Shown: piece by piece, positions 41,652 to 51,341 of the stretch
Layout of the letters: the number at the start of each line of letters is the position of its first letter
How positions within the stretch are numbered: the first letter of the stretch is position 1
NCBI GenBank assembly: GCA_947624225.1
Contig: CANQJF010000003.1
Location: forward strand, 1 to 64,000
Direction: 5' to 3'
From: an uncultured Clostridia bacterium
GTDB lineage: Bacteria; Bacillota; Clostridia; Christensenellales; Borkfalkiaceae
DNA length: 64,000 bases
Notes under the pieces: model-generated
Database searches by the model: none
Told to the model about the DNA's origin: nothing
What the model saw: only the letters and a program-made list of their open reading frames with translations
Position numbers and translations under genes: made by a program

Positions 41652-43091
41652 TCAGCGCTTGACGACGAGGATGGAATTCACCACGGAGCGGGTGCTCATG
41701 AGCCCGGTGCCTGCGGTATCCGAGGAGCGGATGATGACGTGCCCCTCCGTCTCCTTTTCCCCGCGCGCGACGAGCTGGGTGGAGCCGCCGCCATCGAAGT
41801 TGGCCGCTTCGTTGCAGCCATAGAAATAGATGAACTCGGCGAGCTCGGGCAGGTTCATGCCGTGAGGATCGTTTTTCGCCGCGGGCTTATCCTTTCTCCC
41901 CGGTTGGTTGGTCCCATAATACATCGACTCCACGGCGAAGATGACGACGGTGTGGTCGTCTTTGAGTCCGACGGCCGAGCGGGGAACATCGGGGCTCTGT
42001 GCGCCGTTGGAGTTCTCCTTGGTGACGGTGGGAGCGATTGCCCCGCCGGTCACGAGCGCCTGACGGCAGCCGAGGATGGTCTGATAGCCGTTCCATGTCC
42101 CGTCGGGAGAGGCGACATTGAAAGAGAGGTTTTCGCCCTCTCTCAGGGAGGAGAGGTAGGTGGTGCAGGCCCCGGAGCCCGAGGCCGCCAAATATTTATA
42201 GCCCTGTTCGAGGGTGGATTCCGCCGTGATCGGGATGACTTCGAGCACTTCGACGGCAGACATGCCCTTCGCCGTGCTCACCTTTACGGCGCATCCGCTC
42301 GTCATCTTCACATTACTGCCCGCCGTAAAGAGGGCGAGATGATCGTCGGCCACCGCGCTGTCGAGGCTCACCGGGTGCCCGCTCACTTCATAGCTCAGCG
42401 TGCTCTTGACAAACTGCTGCTTGACGGCGGGATCGGTGGGATCTCCGTCCACCTTGACGATGGGTGCGATCTGCGCCTTTTTGCCCTTTACGCCGAACAG
42501 CATGGGCGCCGAGGCAGGCACATCGGAGGAAGTCTGCTTGTAGTCATAATTCCGATTATCATTGTGCCCCGCCTTGATGATGTAGCCATCTTTGACAAAG
42601 GCGTTGACGCACACCCCGGTCGAAGAACCCGGGTCAAAGAAGTCGGCATTCAGCGAGGTGTAGACATGCCCATTCGTAAATGCCTCCCAATCCAGCGCCA
42701 TCTGATAGGGCGCCGCATGGGAAAAATCGGCGCCGACGGTTTTGTTGCCCTGAGTCCCCGCGATGATATTCGCCTTGTTGAGGTCCACCTCGACGGCCCA
42801 CACGACGGAGGTGTCCCCGTTTGTTTTTACGGCCGTGTTCTTGACGAGGTGCACACCCGCGCCGAGCTCGGTGACCTCGCTTTTCACTTCTTTCCCGAAC
42901 TTCGTCGGTGCAAAATCGCTGCGGTATTGCACTGAGAAAGGCTCGGGTTGGGGATTTTGGTCCTCGGGCGTTGTGGCGGGCGGATCCTCCTTATCCGGCA
43001 CGGACGACGTATCCAGCGGCCCGCACGCCGCGAAGAGGAACAAAAGCGTCAAAATACAGCTGATTACGGCAAACAATTTTCTCTTGGTCAT
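41652..43091 (-). CDS. Phosphodiester glycosidase (NAGPA) family lipoprotein (479 aa)
   Basis: A lipoprotein (lipobox FAAC) with an acidic Pro-rich linker (residues 25-55). The C-terminal region shows the NAGPA fold marks: RSAVGLKDDHTVVIFAV, LPELAEFIYFYGCNEAANFDGGGSTQLVARG and RSVVNSILVV. NAGPA in animals cleaves GlcNAc-1-phosphodiesters, exposing mannose-6-phosphate; bacterial members are thought to cleave sugar-1-phosphodiester linkages. The gene is first in operon 2, directly behind the strong promoter, with GGAGACG before ATG. Outside localisation together with the secreted GDPD suggests that the substrate carries phosphodiesters. Confidence 0.85.
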   Translation of the reverse strand: MTKRKLFAVISCILTLLFLFAACGPLDTSSVPDKEDPPATTPEDQNPQPEPFSVQYRSDFAPTKFGKEVKSEVTELGAGVHLVKNTAVKTNGDTSVVWAVEVDLNKANIIAGTQGNKTVGADFSHAAPYQMALDWEAFTNGHVYTSLNADFFDPGSSTGVCVNAFVKDGYIIKAGHNDNRNYDYKQTSSDVPASAPMLFGVKGKKAQIAPIVKVDGDPTDPAVKQQFVKSTLSYEVSGHPVSLDSAVADDHLALFTAGSNVKMTSGCAVKVSTAKGMSAVEVLEVIPITAESTLEQGYKYLAASGSGACTTYLSSLREGENLSFNVASPDGTWNGYQTILGCRQALVTGGAIAPTVTKENSNGAQSPDVPRSAVGLKDDHTVVIFAVESMYYGTNQPGRKDKPAAKNDPHGMNLPELAEFIYFYGCNEAANFDGGGSTQLVARGEKETEGHVIIRSSDTAGTGLMSTRSVVNSILVVKR

Positions 43092-43133
43092 ATCTCGTCT
43101 CCAATGTTATCCGAAGAATATATCTTCCTCTGC

Positions 43134-43181
43134 ATTGTAAAACCATTTTATTATTTTGTCAATGGATTTGAAAAAAATTTT
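43134..43181 (-). promoter_or_regulatory. Main promoter of glycan operon 2, with A-tract upstream element
   Basis: Minus-strand TTGACA (43157-43162), exactly 17 bases, then TACAAT (43134-43139). Four bases upstream of the -35 box is AAAATTTTTTTCAAA (43167-43181). Same boxes, spacing and tract as at operon 1, which argues for co-regulation. +1 near 43127. The rest of 43092-43306 is AT-rich and holds two diverged 28-bp direct repeats (about 43262-43319) at the aminotransferase gene end. Confidence 0.82.
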
Positions 43182-43306
43182 CTTCGCTTTTGAGGAAATT
43201 CTTTTCGAAAATCCCCGAAAACCGAAGAAAATTCGTTCAATGTGGAAATTATTTTCATTTTGGAGCGAGGTTGGGACTTATCTTCCGCTTGCAGCGAGGT
43301 TCAGGC

Positions 43307-44476
43307 TTATTTTGCGGCGCGGTATTCCTCCATGAGTGCCGCAAAAGCGGGCAGGCTCCGCTCGATGACGCTCCGCTCGACGCAGTATGAGATGCGCACA
43401 TAGCCCTCCACGCCGAAAGTGTGGGAGGGAACGAGCAGAAGTTCGTGGCGCTTTGCGCGCTCCGAAAAGGCCGCGGAGTCGGGTTCAAGCGCCCTCACAA
43501 AGAGATAGAAAGCACCCTCGGGGACGATGCAGGTGTACCCCATGTCCGAAAGAGAGGTGTAGAGAAGATCCCGATTGGCGCGGTAGACTTCAAGCCCGGC
43601 GCACTGCCCGAGGGAGCCTGTCACCGCCCGTTGGAAGAGTGCGGGCGCACAGACATAGCCATGCCTCCTGCCCGCCCCGCAGACGGCCTCGAACAGCCGC
43701 GCCGCCTCACGGCATTTGGGCGAGACGGCGATGTAGCCGATGCGCTCCCCCGCCAGCGAGAGCGACTTGGAAAAGGAATACAGCACGACGGTGTGGTCGT
43801 AGACCCGCATGGGATAAACGGGTGCCGCGCCATAGGTGAGCTCGCGGTAGGGTTCGTCCGCAAGCAGCAGAACAGGCCCTTGCGGGCGGTCTGCAAACTG
43901 TGCGAGCATGTTCCCGAGCGCGAACATCTCCTCTTCGGAATAGACCGCCCCGGTGGGATTGTTGGGAGAATTGATGAGCACGGCGCGCGTCCTTTCCGTG
44001 ATGGCGCACCGGATGGCGTCGACGTCGAGATGAAATTTTTCATCGGTGGGAACGGGAACGAGCACGCCGCCCGCTTCTTCGAGGAACACGGCATATTCGG
44101 GAAAGTAGGGCGCGGGCACGATGACCTCCTCCCCCGGCTCGATCACGGCGGTGAGCGCGATGACGATGGAAGCCGAGGCGCCGCACGTCATGTAGACGAG
44201 ATCCTCGGACATGGGTACCCCGAATGACGTCTGAATATAGTCGGAGACGGCCTTGCGGACGGCGGGGAGACCGGGTGCGGACGTGTAGCCGTGGCCGCCC
44301 GTATCCGTCCGTATGAACGCCTCCACCTCCCGCGGAGAGGGCACGGAGGGATTCCCGATGGAAAAATCAAAGACGTTTTCCCCGCCGATCTCTGCCTTGC
44401 GGCGGTTGCCGTATTCGAACAGTTCCCGGATGACAGACCTCTCTGCCCCCCGCTTGACCATGATATCGTTATACAT
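43307..44476 (-). CDS. PLP-dependent class I/II aminotransferase (389 aa)
   Basis: A fold-type I aminotransferase of the aspartate/tyrosine group. The PLP-binding Lys is in SFSKSLSLAGERIGY; substrate and cofactor contacts are in INSPNNPTGAVYSEEE and ADEPYRELTYG; the C-terminal Arg in GYVRISYC binds the substrate carboxylate. ATG 44474-44476 with GAGGTG gives a normal length; the ORF-track extension is upstream repeat DNA. The gene stands alone between repeats and operon 2. Amino acid specificity cannot be assigned. Confidence 0.9.
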   Translation of the reverse strand: MYNDIMVKRGAERSVIRELFEYGNRRKAEIGGENVFDFSIGNPSVPSPREVEAFIRTDTGGHGYTSAPGLPAVRKAVSDYIQTSFGVPMSEDLVYMTCGASASIVIALTAVIEPGEEVIVPAPYFPEYAVFLEEAGGVLVPVPTDEKFHLDVDAIRCAITERTRAVLINSPNNPTGAVYSEEEMFALGNMLAQFADRPQGPVLLLADEPYRELTYGAAPVYPMRVYDHTVVLYSFSKSLSLAGERIGYIAVSPKCREAARLFEAVCGAGRRHGYVCAPALFQRAVTGSLGQCAGLEVYRANRDLLYTSLSDMGYTCIVPEGAFYLFVRALEPDSAAFSERAKRHELLLVPSHTFGVEGYVRISYCVERSVIERSLPAFAALMEEYRAAK

Positions 44477-44574
44477 AGAACACCTCGGAAAAAATCTAAG
44501 AAACCAACGCTGCATTTTCGTCCGCGCGTGGCTTCTATTGCGGACTAAACGCGACACGAGGAGCGTTAGCGACG

Positions 44575-45057
44575 ATGTAGCCGTTGTCATTTCGAGCCGC
44601 AAGAGTTTGATTTTCAACGAACTGCCCATCCGCGAGAAATCTTACTTCGACCAAGCGTGGCAGAACTCTCGCCTTCCCCCTTGGGGAGTCCCCCTCCCAT
44701 GGAGGGGGCAGATTCCTTGTCGCCCCTGTAAGGGGAGATGTCACGAGCCCTGCGAGTGACAGAGGGGTTTCAACCTCACAATTCGAAATGCTGAGGAAAC
44801 CCTTTCGGCGCACAAGGACAGTGCGCCACTGTCTCACGCGGGTAGAGCCCCGCGTTCGGTCACCGTTCGCGCGGCAAATGCGCTCACTCACCGCAAAACG
44901 CCGCCCACAGCACACTGTGCTGGTGTGCGAGAAGTGCGTTTTGCGACCTTTCAGGGACAGCAAGATCCCGACCATGCCTCTTCGACACACCGTCACCTCA
45001 TCCGTCACGGCTTTGCCGTGACACCTTCCCCAAAGGGGAAGGTAAGCCTTGCCCGGA
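44575..45057. repeat. Composite repeat region between aminotransferase and uvrA genes
   Basis: Contains a block of about 78 bp (44582-44660, TGTCATTTCGAGCCG...CGAGAAATCTTACT) that recurs at about 51060-51136, a GCCCCTGTAAGGGG palindrome also seen at 7.2-7.4 kb, CCCCCTCCCATGGAGGGGG (44688-44707), and GACACCTTCCCCAAAGGGGAAGG shared with 48.07 kb. No gene is visible in the 580-bp gap. Confidence 0.65.
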
Positions 45058-47871
45058 TCAGAGCACCTTTTTCAGGAATTGGCCCGTATAGGAGGCCTCG
45101 CACGCGGCGATCTCCTCGGGCGTTCCCGTTGCGACGATTGTCCCGCCGCCGTCTCCCCCCTCGGGGCCGAGGTCGATGATGTGGTCGGCGATCTTGATCA
45201 CGTCGAGGTTGTGCTCGATGACCACCACCGTGTTGCCGCCCTCCCGGAGCCGCAAGAGGATCTTGACGAGTTTGTCGACATCGAAACTCGAAAGCCCCGT
45301 CGTGGGCTCGTCGAGAATGTAAAAAGTCTTGCCCGTCGAGCGCTTGGAGAGCTCGGTGGCCAGCTTCACGCGCTGTGCCTCGCCGCCCGAGAGCGTCGTG
45401 GAGGACTGCCCGAGCTTGATATACCCCAGCCCGACTTCATACATGGTGGAGATCTTGTTGTAAATGGAGGGCAGGGGCTTGAAGAATTCGCACGCCTCCT
45501 CCACCGTCATATCGAGCACATCGGCAATGGATTTCCCCTTATACTTTACTTCCAGCGTCTCGCGATTATACCGTTTCCCCCCGCACACGCCGCAGGGGAC
45601 AAAGACGTCTGGCAAAAAGTGCATCTCGATCTTCATGATCCCATCGCCCTGACAGTTCTCGCATCTGCCACCCGGCACGTTGAAAGAGAACCTGCCCGAC
45701 TTGAAGCCCATCGTCTTTGCGTCGGTGGTCGCGGCAAAGAGGTCGCGGATGTTGGTGAACACGCCCGTATACGTCGCCGGGTTGGAGCGCGGCGTCCTGC
45801 CGATGGGAGACTGGTCGATGGCAATCACTTTGTCGAAATGTTCGAGCCCGTCGAAGCCGTCGGAATCCCCCGTGGGGAGACGCGCGCCGTTGAGGTTGTT
45901 GGCGAGAATGGGAAGAATGATCTCGTTTACGAGCGAACTCTTGCCCGAGCCGCTCACCCCCGTCACGACGGTCACGAGCCCCGCGGGGATCTCCACGTCG
46001 ATGCCTTTCAAATTGTTTTGGCGGCACCCATGTACGCGAAGCCACCTTCCGTCTGGCGCTTTGCGCTGTGTGGGAACGGGAATTTTTCTTCGCCCCGCGA
46101 GGTAGTCGCCCGTGATGGAGGCGGGTTCATTCATGATGTCCTGAGGCGTGCCGCACGCGACGACCTGCCCTCCGTGGATGCCCGCACCGGGGCCGATGTC
46201 CACGATGTAGTCGGCCGCGCGCATGGTGTCCTCGTCGTGCTCGACCACGATGAGCGTGTTCCCGATGTCGCGGAGGCCTTTGAGGGAGGCGAGGAGCTTC
46301 TCATTGTCCCGCTGGTGCAGGCCGATGGAGGGCTCGTCGAGGATATAGAGAACGCCCGAGAGCGCGCTGCCGATCTGTGTGGCGAGGCGGATGCGCTGGC
46401 TCTCCCCGCCGGACAGAGTCGCGGCGCTCCTTGCAAGGGTGAGGTAATCCAGCCCGACGCCTACCAAAAAGCGGATGCGCGCGCGGATCTCCTTGATGAT
46501 GATATCGGCAACCGCGTGCTGCGTGGCCGTAAGCGTGAGCCCGTCGAGAAACGCTTCGAGGTGTCTCACCGGCATCTCGCACACCTCGGCGATGTTCTTG
46601 CCCCCCACCGTGACCGCGAGTGCCTCCTTTTTGAGGCGTTTTCCGTTGCACGCCGTGCAAAAGGCCGTGCGCATATAGCGCTCGATGTCCCACTTCACGC
46701 TCACGGAGGAAGTCTGTTCATACCGCCTCTGCAAGTTGCAGACAAACCCCTCCCACGGGGCCTTGTAGGTGGACCGATGCGTCTTGGTGACGTATTCGAG
46801 GTCGATCTTCTCGCCGCCGTTGCCATACATGAGCATATCGAATACCCCCTCGGGCAGCTCGCGGACGGGAACGTCGAGGGAGAATTTGTAGTGGCGGGCG
46901 AGTGCGCCGAGGTAGGCCTGCGTGACGGCGGAGGAATCAAGATTCCACCCGCTGATGCGAATGGCCCCCTCGCGGAGCGTCTTGGTGCGGTCGGGACAGA
47001 TGAGGTCGGCGTCCACCTTTTGGGTGAAGCCGAGGCCCGAGCAGGCGGGGCATGCCCCCCACACCGTGTTAAAGGAGAAGAGGCGCGGTTCGATCTCCTC
47101 GATGGAGATGCCGCAATCGGGGCAGGAATAGCGGGAGGAATAGAGGGTCTCCTCGTCGCCGTCATCCACCGTGACGAGCCCGTCGGTCAGCTTTAAGGCC
47201 GTTTCGAGGGACTCGGTGAGGCGCTTCAACACCCCCTCTTTCACGACGAGGCGGTCGACGATGACGGTGATGTTGTGCTTGATGTTCTTTTCGAGGGCGA
47301 TCTCCTCCTGCAAATCATAGACGATGCCGTCGATCTTTACGCGCGCAAATCCGCTCTTGCGGTAGCCCGCGAGTTCCTTTTTATACTCCCCTTTCTTGCC
47401 GCGGATGACGGGCGCCCCCACGAGGATCTTGCTGCCGGCGGGCATCTCCATGACGCGGTCGGCGATCTCATCCACCGTCTGACGGCGGATCTCCCTGCCG
47501 CAATTGGGGCAATGGGGCGTCCCCGCGCGCGCAAAAAGCAGACGGAGATAATCGTATATCTCCGTCACGGTCCCCACGGTGGAGCGCGGGTTGTGCGATG
47601 TCGTCTTTTGGTCGATGGAGATGGCGGGAGAGAGCCCCTCGATGGATTCGACGTCGGGCTTCTCCATCATGCCGAGAAATTGGCGGGCATAGGAGGAAAG
47701 CGACTCCATGTAGCGGCGCTGCCCCTCGGCAAAGATGGTATCAAAGGCGAGGGTGGATTTTCCGCTCCCGGACAGCCCCGTGAAAACAGTGAGGCTGCCC
47801 CGCGGAATGCGCACGTCGATGTTTTTGAGGTTGTTCTCCTTGGCTCCCTTTACATAGATAAAATCATTCAT
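45058..47871 (-). CDS. uvrA: Excinuclease ABC subunit A
   Basis: The damage-recognition ATPase of nucleotide excision repair, working with UvrB. 937 residues, the standard length. Two ABC modules: Walker [14 protein letters not shown] near the N-terminus and [13 protein letters not shown] in the second half, signatures [17 protein letters not shown] and [17 protein letters not shown], and zinc-binding Cys clusters (CPDCG...CPACSG and CENCQG...CGVCGG). ATG 47869-47871 matches the family start, although no good ribosome binding site precedes it. It lies downstream of the nucleotidase and uvrB genes on the same strand but separated by repeats, so shared transcription is uncertain. Confidence 0.97.
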   Translation of the reverse strand: MNDFIYVKGAKENNLKNIDVRIPRGSLTVFTGLSGSGKSTLAFDTIFAEGQRRYMESLSSYARQFLGMMEKPDVESIEGLSPAISIDQKTTSHNPRSTVGTVTEIYDYLRLLFARAGTPHCPNCGREIRRQTVDEIADRVMEMPAGSKILVGAPVIRGKKGEYKKELAGYRKSGFARVKIDGIVYDLQEEIALEKNIKHNITVIVDRLVVKEGVLKRLTESLETALKLTDGLVTVDDGDEETLYSSRYSCPDCGISIEEIEPRLFSFNTVWGACPACSGLGFTQKVDADLICPDRTKTLREGAIRISGWNLDSSAVTQAYLGALARHYKFSLDVPVRELPEGVFDMLMYGNGGEKIDLEYVTKTHRSTYKAPWEGFVCNLQRRYEQTSSVSVKWDIERYMRTAFCTACNGKRLKKEALAVTVGGKNIAEVCEMPVRHLEAFLDGLTLTATQHAVADIIIKEIRARIRFLVGVGLDYLTLARSAATLSGGESQRIRLATQIGSALSGVLYILDEPSIGLHQRDNEKLLASLKGLRDIGNTLIVVEHDEDTMRAADYIVDIGPGAGIHGGQVVACGTPQDIMNEPASITGDYLAGRRKIPVPTQRKAPDGRWLRVHGCRQNNLKGIDVEIPAGLVTVVTGVSGSGKSSLVNEIILPILANNLNGARLPTGDSDGFDGLEHFDKVIAIDQSPIGRTPRSNPATYTGVFTNIRDLFAATTDAKTMGFKSGRFSFNVPGGRCENCQGDGIMKIEMHFLPDVFVPCGVCGGKRYNRETLEVKYKGKSIADVLDMTVEEACEFFKPLPSIYNKISTMYEVGLGYIKLGQSSTTLSGGEAQRVKLATELSKRSTGKTFYILDEPTTGLSSFDVDKLVKILLRLREGGNTVVVIEHNLDVIKIADHIIDLGPEGGDGGGTIVATGTPEEIAACEASYTGQFLKKVL

Positions 47872-47939
47872 AATTGTTTTGCGATGATCGTAATTTTTAT
47901 GGGTTTGATGGGTTTTTGTGAGGGTCTGTTTCGGGCATG

Positions 47940-48095
47940 GTACCGCCCTACGCGGTGTAAATGTCACGAGGCCCCACGATTAGAACAGAGGTTCTTCGGC
48001 TTCCCCTCCGGGGAAGCTCCCGCGGAGCGGGTGATGAGGTCACCTCATCCGTCTCACTCCGTTCGACACCTTCCCCAAAGGGGAAGGCATGGGCT
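47940..48095. repeat. Palindromic repeat between uvrA and nucleotidase genes
   Basis: Shows GCTTCCCCTCCGGGGAAGC (about 47998-48016), GCTCCCGCGGAGC, GAGGTGACCTC-like pairs (ATGAGGTCACCTCAT) and CCTTCCCCAAAGGGGAAGG (about 48071-48089). It is made of the same building blocks as the other intergenic repeats in the uvr region. Confidence 0.6.
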
Positions 48096-48097
48096 CC

Positions 48098-48685
48098 CTA
48101 TCTGATCAATCCGAGGATGTGGTGCACGGCGGCGTCGATCTGTTTCCAATTTGCCCCGCCGTAACGGACTTCCCCCGCGCGGTGGATGTTGTGCCTGCCG
48201 ACGGCGAGAACGGCGCGCACGCCCAGTTCCTGTGCCGGGATGCAGGCGTCGGGATCGTCGTCAATGAGGATGGGGATATCGTGCTCCTTACAATATTTCC
48301 CTTTCTCGGCGGAGGGGATGGCGGCGACGATCTCATCGTAAGGAATGCGCCGCTTTTCCAGCCAATCGTGGGCGACTTTTTCGGGATTGACGAACCACTC
48401 CTCGTCCCGCGAGGTGAGAATGACGACCTCGTGCCCCTCCTTGCGCCACGCGGTGAGCACTTCCCTTGCGCCCTTGCGCGCTTCGGCATCGGTAAAGGCC
48501 ACAACGCCCCCATCGCGGATGAACTGCAAAACGTCCGCGAGCTCCCAGTCATAGACCTCAACAAACTTGTTGGAAAATTCCTTTTCGAGATGAAAATTCA
48601 ACCCTTTCCGCTCAATATACGCCCCCGCCTTTCCGACGCGGTCGATGATGTTTAAGGTATCGTCGATATCAACTGCAATTTTCAT
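48098..48685 (-). CDS. HAD-family 5'(3')-deoxyribonucleotidase-like phosphatase (195 aa)
   Basis: A small HAD hydrolase with motif I VDIDDTLN (nucleophile Asp and acid/base Asp), motif II VVILTSRDEEW and motif IV PILIDDDPDA. The size and the cap insertion resemble the NT5C-type 5'-nucleotidases that dephosphorylate deoxynucleoside monophosphates. ATG 48683-48685 has AAAGGAA. It lies between uvrB and uvrA, which may be chance or may link nucleotide turnover with repair. Other phosphorylated substrates cannot be excluded. Confidence 0.8.
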   Translation of the reverse strand: MKIAVDIDDTLNIIDRVGKAGAYIERKGLNFHLEKEFSNKFVEVYDWELADVLQFIRDGGVVAFTDAEARKGAREVLTAWRKEGHEVVILTSRDEEWFVNPEKVAHDWLEKRRIPYDEIVAAIPSAEKGKYCKEHDIPILIDDDPDACIPAQELGVRAVLAVGRHNIHRAGEVRYGGANWKQIDAAVHHILGLIR

Positions 48686-48774
48686 AGTATTTTTCCTTTG
48701 ATAGAATGCTAACTTCGTATCGGCTGCGCAATACTTCATCGTGCTGTGTTTTTCTCGGTTGCGTACGTCGACGG

Positions 48775-48975
48775 ATCGCTTGTCCTTTTCCGCCCCAAAG
48801 GGGAGATGAGGGCTCGACCACGCCTCGTCGCCACCCCACCCCCTTACCCCCTTCCCATGGAGGGGGCTCAGGTGCCGCTCCTACCCCTTGGGGGGCTCCT
48901 ACCCCGTTGTCATACACCACAATAGAAGCCTCGGGGGCGGTATGACAGCGGTGGACGGGGTTTTCGCAAACGGCA
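48775..48975. repeat. Intergenic repeat between uvrB and nucleotidase genes
   Basis: GC-rich palindromes such as CCCCCTTCCCATGGAGGGGG (about 48849-48868) and CCCCTTGGGGGG (about 48884-48895) with CCCAAAGGGGAG pieces. The approximately 300-bp gap 48686-48988 shows no coding region. Confidence 0.55.
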
Positions 48976-48988
48976 TGACGGCGCTTTC

Positions 48989-50950
48989 TCATTTTCTCAG
49001 GCGTTTGCGGAGTTCGTTGATGGTTTCCCGGATCTCGATTGCCTTTTCGTAATCGAGAGCGTTGGCCGCGATGCGCATGAGCGTTTTGAGCTTTTCGATC
49101 TCCTCTGGGATGTCCTTTTGCGCCACTTCCTCGCTCTTTTTTGTCTTGCCCGTGATGGCGAGCGACGACTTCACTTCCTTGATGATGGTCTTGGGCGTGA
49201 TACCGTGCGCCTCGTTGTAGGCCTGCTGCTTGGCGCGGCGGCGGTTGGTCTCTCCGATGGCCCGCTCCATGCTCCCCGTCATCTCATCGGCATACATGAT
49301 CACCCGTCCCTCCGCGTTTCTCGCGGCGCGGCCGATGGTCTGCACCAGAGCGGTTTCGCTCCGCAAGAATCCCTCTTTGTCCGCATCGAGGATGGCCACC
49401 AATTTTACCTCGGGGAGATCGAGCCCCTCCCTTAAAAGATTGATGCCGCACAGCACATCGAATTCCCCGCTCCTCAGCCCATTCACGATGTCCACGCGTT
49501 CGAGCGTGTCGATGTCCGAGTGCATGTAGCGCACCTTGATACCCGCCTCTTTCATGTAGTCGGTGAGGCTCTCTGCCATGCGCTTGGTGAGCGTGGTCAC
49601 GAGCACGCGTCCCCCACCCATGACCGTGGTGTGCACCTCAGAGAGCAGGTCATCGATCTGTCCCTTGGTGGGTTTTACGGTGACGGGCGGATCCAAAAGT
49701 CCCGTGGGGCGGATGAGCTGTTCGACGACGTTCCCCGCCTCGCCGAGTTCATACGGAGCGGGCGTCGCGGAGACACAGATGAGCTGGGGCACGCGCGCAT
49801 CGAACTCCTCAAAGGTGAGCGGACGGTTGTCGTAAGCCGACTGCATGCGGAAGCCGTATTCCACGAGGTTGATCTTCCGCGCGCGGTCGCCGTTGTACAT
49901 GGCGCGGATCTGCGGGATGGTCATGTGGCTCTCGTCGATGAACACGAGAAAATCGGAGGGAAAGTAATCGAGCAGAGTGAAAGAGGGCTGCCCCGGAGAA
50001 CGCCCGTCGAAGTAGCGGGAGTAGTTCTCGATGCCCGAGCAATAGCCGATCTCGCGCATCATTTCAAGGTCGTGTTCGGTGCGCTGGCGGAGGCGCTGTG
50101 CTTCGAGCAGTTTGCCCTCTCGTTCAAAGGCGGCAACTTCCCCTTCGAGGTCCTCCGCGATCATTGCAAGCGCCGAGGCAAGCCGTTCGCTCCCCACCGC
50201 ATAATGGCTCGCGGGAAAGATGACGGCATGCTTTAAGGTGGAGACGATCTTGCCCGTAGTGACGTCCTCTTCACAGATGCGGTCGATCTCGTCGCCGAAG
50301 AATTCAACGCGGATGGCCACTTCGGAATTGGACGCGGGGAAGATCTCCACCACGTCACCGCGCACGCGGAACGTGGTGCGCTTAAAGTCGATGTCGTTGC
50401 GGGAATATTGGATGTCGACGAGGCGGGACAGCAGCTCGTTGCGCTCCATTTGCTGCCCCGGCCGCAGGGAGATGCCGAGGCGGAAGAACTCCTCGGGGGC
50501 ACCCAAGCCATAAATGCAGGAGACGGAAGAGACGACGATGACGTCGTCGCGCTCGCCCAGCGAACAGGTGGCGGCATTGCGGAGCTTGTCGATCTCGTCG
50601 TTGACCGACATGTCTTTCTCGATGTAGGTATCCGTGGAGGGGATATAGCTCTCGGGCTGGTAGTAGTCGTAATAGGAGACAAAATACTCCACGCGGTTCT
50701 CGGGAAAGAACTCGCGGAATTCGTTGCATAGCTGGGCGGCAAGCGTCTTATTGTGCGCGATGACAAGGGCAGGCCGGCCCACGTTCTTGATGACGTTGGC
50801 CATGGTGAAAGTCTTGCCGCTGCCCGTCACGCCGACTAGGACCTGTGTGCGGATGCCGTCTAAGACGCCCTCCGTGAGCGCTTGGATGGCCTCCGGCTGG
50901 TCGCCCGTGGGCTCAAACGGTGCATGAAGTTTAAAATCGAAATGCTCCAT
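48989..50950 (-). CDS. uvrB: Excinuclease ABC subunit B
   Basis: The damage-verifying helicase-like subunit of nucleotide excision repair (653 residues). Walker [16 protein letters not shown] near residue 40, the beta-hairpin [20 protein letters not shown] around 95-115 that clamps damaged DNA, helicase motifs VFIDESHMT and QTIGRAARN, and the C-terminal UVR motif ([21 protein letters not shown]) that recruits UvrC. ATG 50948-50950 is the family start; a weak ribosome binding site precedes it. An SOS-type promoter lies about 340 bp upstream, on the far side of a repeat element. Confidence 0.97.
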   Translation of the reverse strand: MEHFDFKLHAPFEPTGDQPEAIQALTEGVLDGIRTQVLVGVTGSGKTFTMANVIKNVGRPALVIAHNKTLAAQLCNEFREFFPENRVEYFVSYYDYYQPESYIPSTDTYIEKDMSVNDEIDKLRNAATCSLGERDDVIVVSSVSCIYGLGAPEEFFRLGISLRPGQQMERNELLSRLVDIQYSRNDIDFKRTTFRVRGDVVEIFPASNSEVAIRVEFFGDEIDRICEEDVTTGKIVSTLKHAVIFPASHYAVGSERLASALAMIAEDLEGEVAAFEREGKLLEAQRLRQRTEHDLEMMREIGYCSGIENYSRYFDGRSPGQPSFTLLDYFPSDFLVFIDESHMTIPQIRAMYNGDRARKINLVEYGFRMQSAYDNRPLTFEEFDARVPQLICVSATPAPYELGEAGNVVEQLIRPTGLLDPPVTVKPTKGQIDDLLSEVHTTVMGGGRVLVTTLTKRMAESLTDYMKEAGIKVRYMHSDIDTLERVDIVNGLRSGEFDVLCGINLLREGLDLPEVKLVAILDADKEGFLRSETALVQTIGRAARNAEGRVIMYADEMTGSMERAIGETNRRRAKQQAYNEAHGITPKTIIKEVKSSLAITGKTKKSEEVAQKDIPEEIEKLKTLMRIAANALDYEKAIEIRETINELRKRLRK

Positions 50951-51004
50951 ATGTTTACGAATTTGTTTTCTCTTCCGCTGTGATGCCGAATGCGAGAGGC
51001 GGTC

Positions 51005-51262
51005 TCCACCATGCTTCGGACAAAGCCTCTCTGTATGGGGTAGGCCTTGGGTCACCCCGCTGTCATTTCGAGCCGATAGAGTTTAGCTTTCAACGAACCG
51101 CTCATCCGCGAGAAATCTTACTGCGACCAAGTAAAGGCAGTACGAATTATGGGGGCTCATGCGCCGCTCCACCCCCATGGAGGGGGGCTCGGACTTCGTA
51201 CAGGGGATACACTCAAAGGGCGTTGCCCTTCCCGGTATGACACGGGGTTCCCATGGAGAGGG
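51005..51262. repeat. Repeat element inside the uvrB leader
   Basis: Carries the approximately 78-bp block (TGTCATTTCGAGCCG...AGAAATCTTACTGCGACC, about 51060-51136), CCACCCCCATGGAGGGGGG-type palindromes (51170-51188) and GGTAGGCCTTGGGTCAC, also found near 7.21 kb as GGTAGGCCTTAGGTTAC. It fills the long leader between the SOS promoter and uvrB; no gene is seen in 50951-51283. Confidence 0.65.
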
Positions 51263-51283
51263 CAAGTACTCCTCGTTTTTATG

Positions 51284-51331
51284 CAAACAAACGTTCCATA
51301 AAGTATAACGCAAACGCTCAACCTCTGTCAA
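51284..51331 (-). promoter_or_regulatory. uvrB promoter with LexA-type SOS box at +1
   Basis: TTGACA (51326-51331), 18 bases and TATACT (51302-51307) on the minus strand. Overlapping the expected start site is GGAACGTTTGTTTG (51284-51297), close to the Gram-positive SOS box CGAACRNRYGTTYG. LexA binding here would block transcription, fitting damage-inducible uvrB. Confidence 0.7.
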
Positions 51332-51341
51332 GCGTTTGCAA

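Noticed and set aside
43262-43319. Two 28-bp direct repeats at the end of the aminotransferase gene
   Set aside because: Too diverged and short to call an element; one copy overlaps the gene's stop region.
45049-47196. Plus-strand frame of 715 codons
   Set aside because: Antisense to uvrA, which is certain from its motifs.
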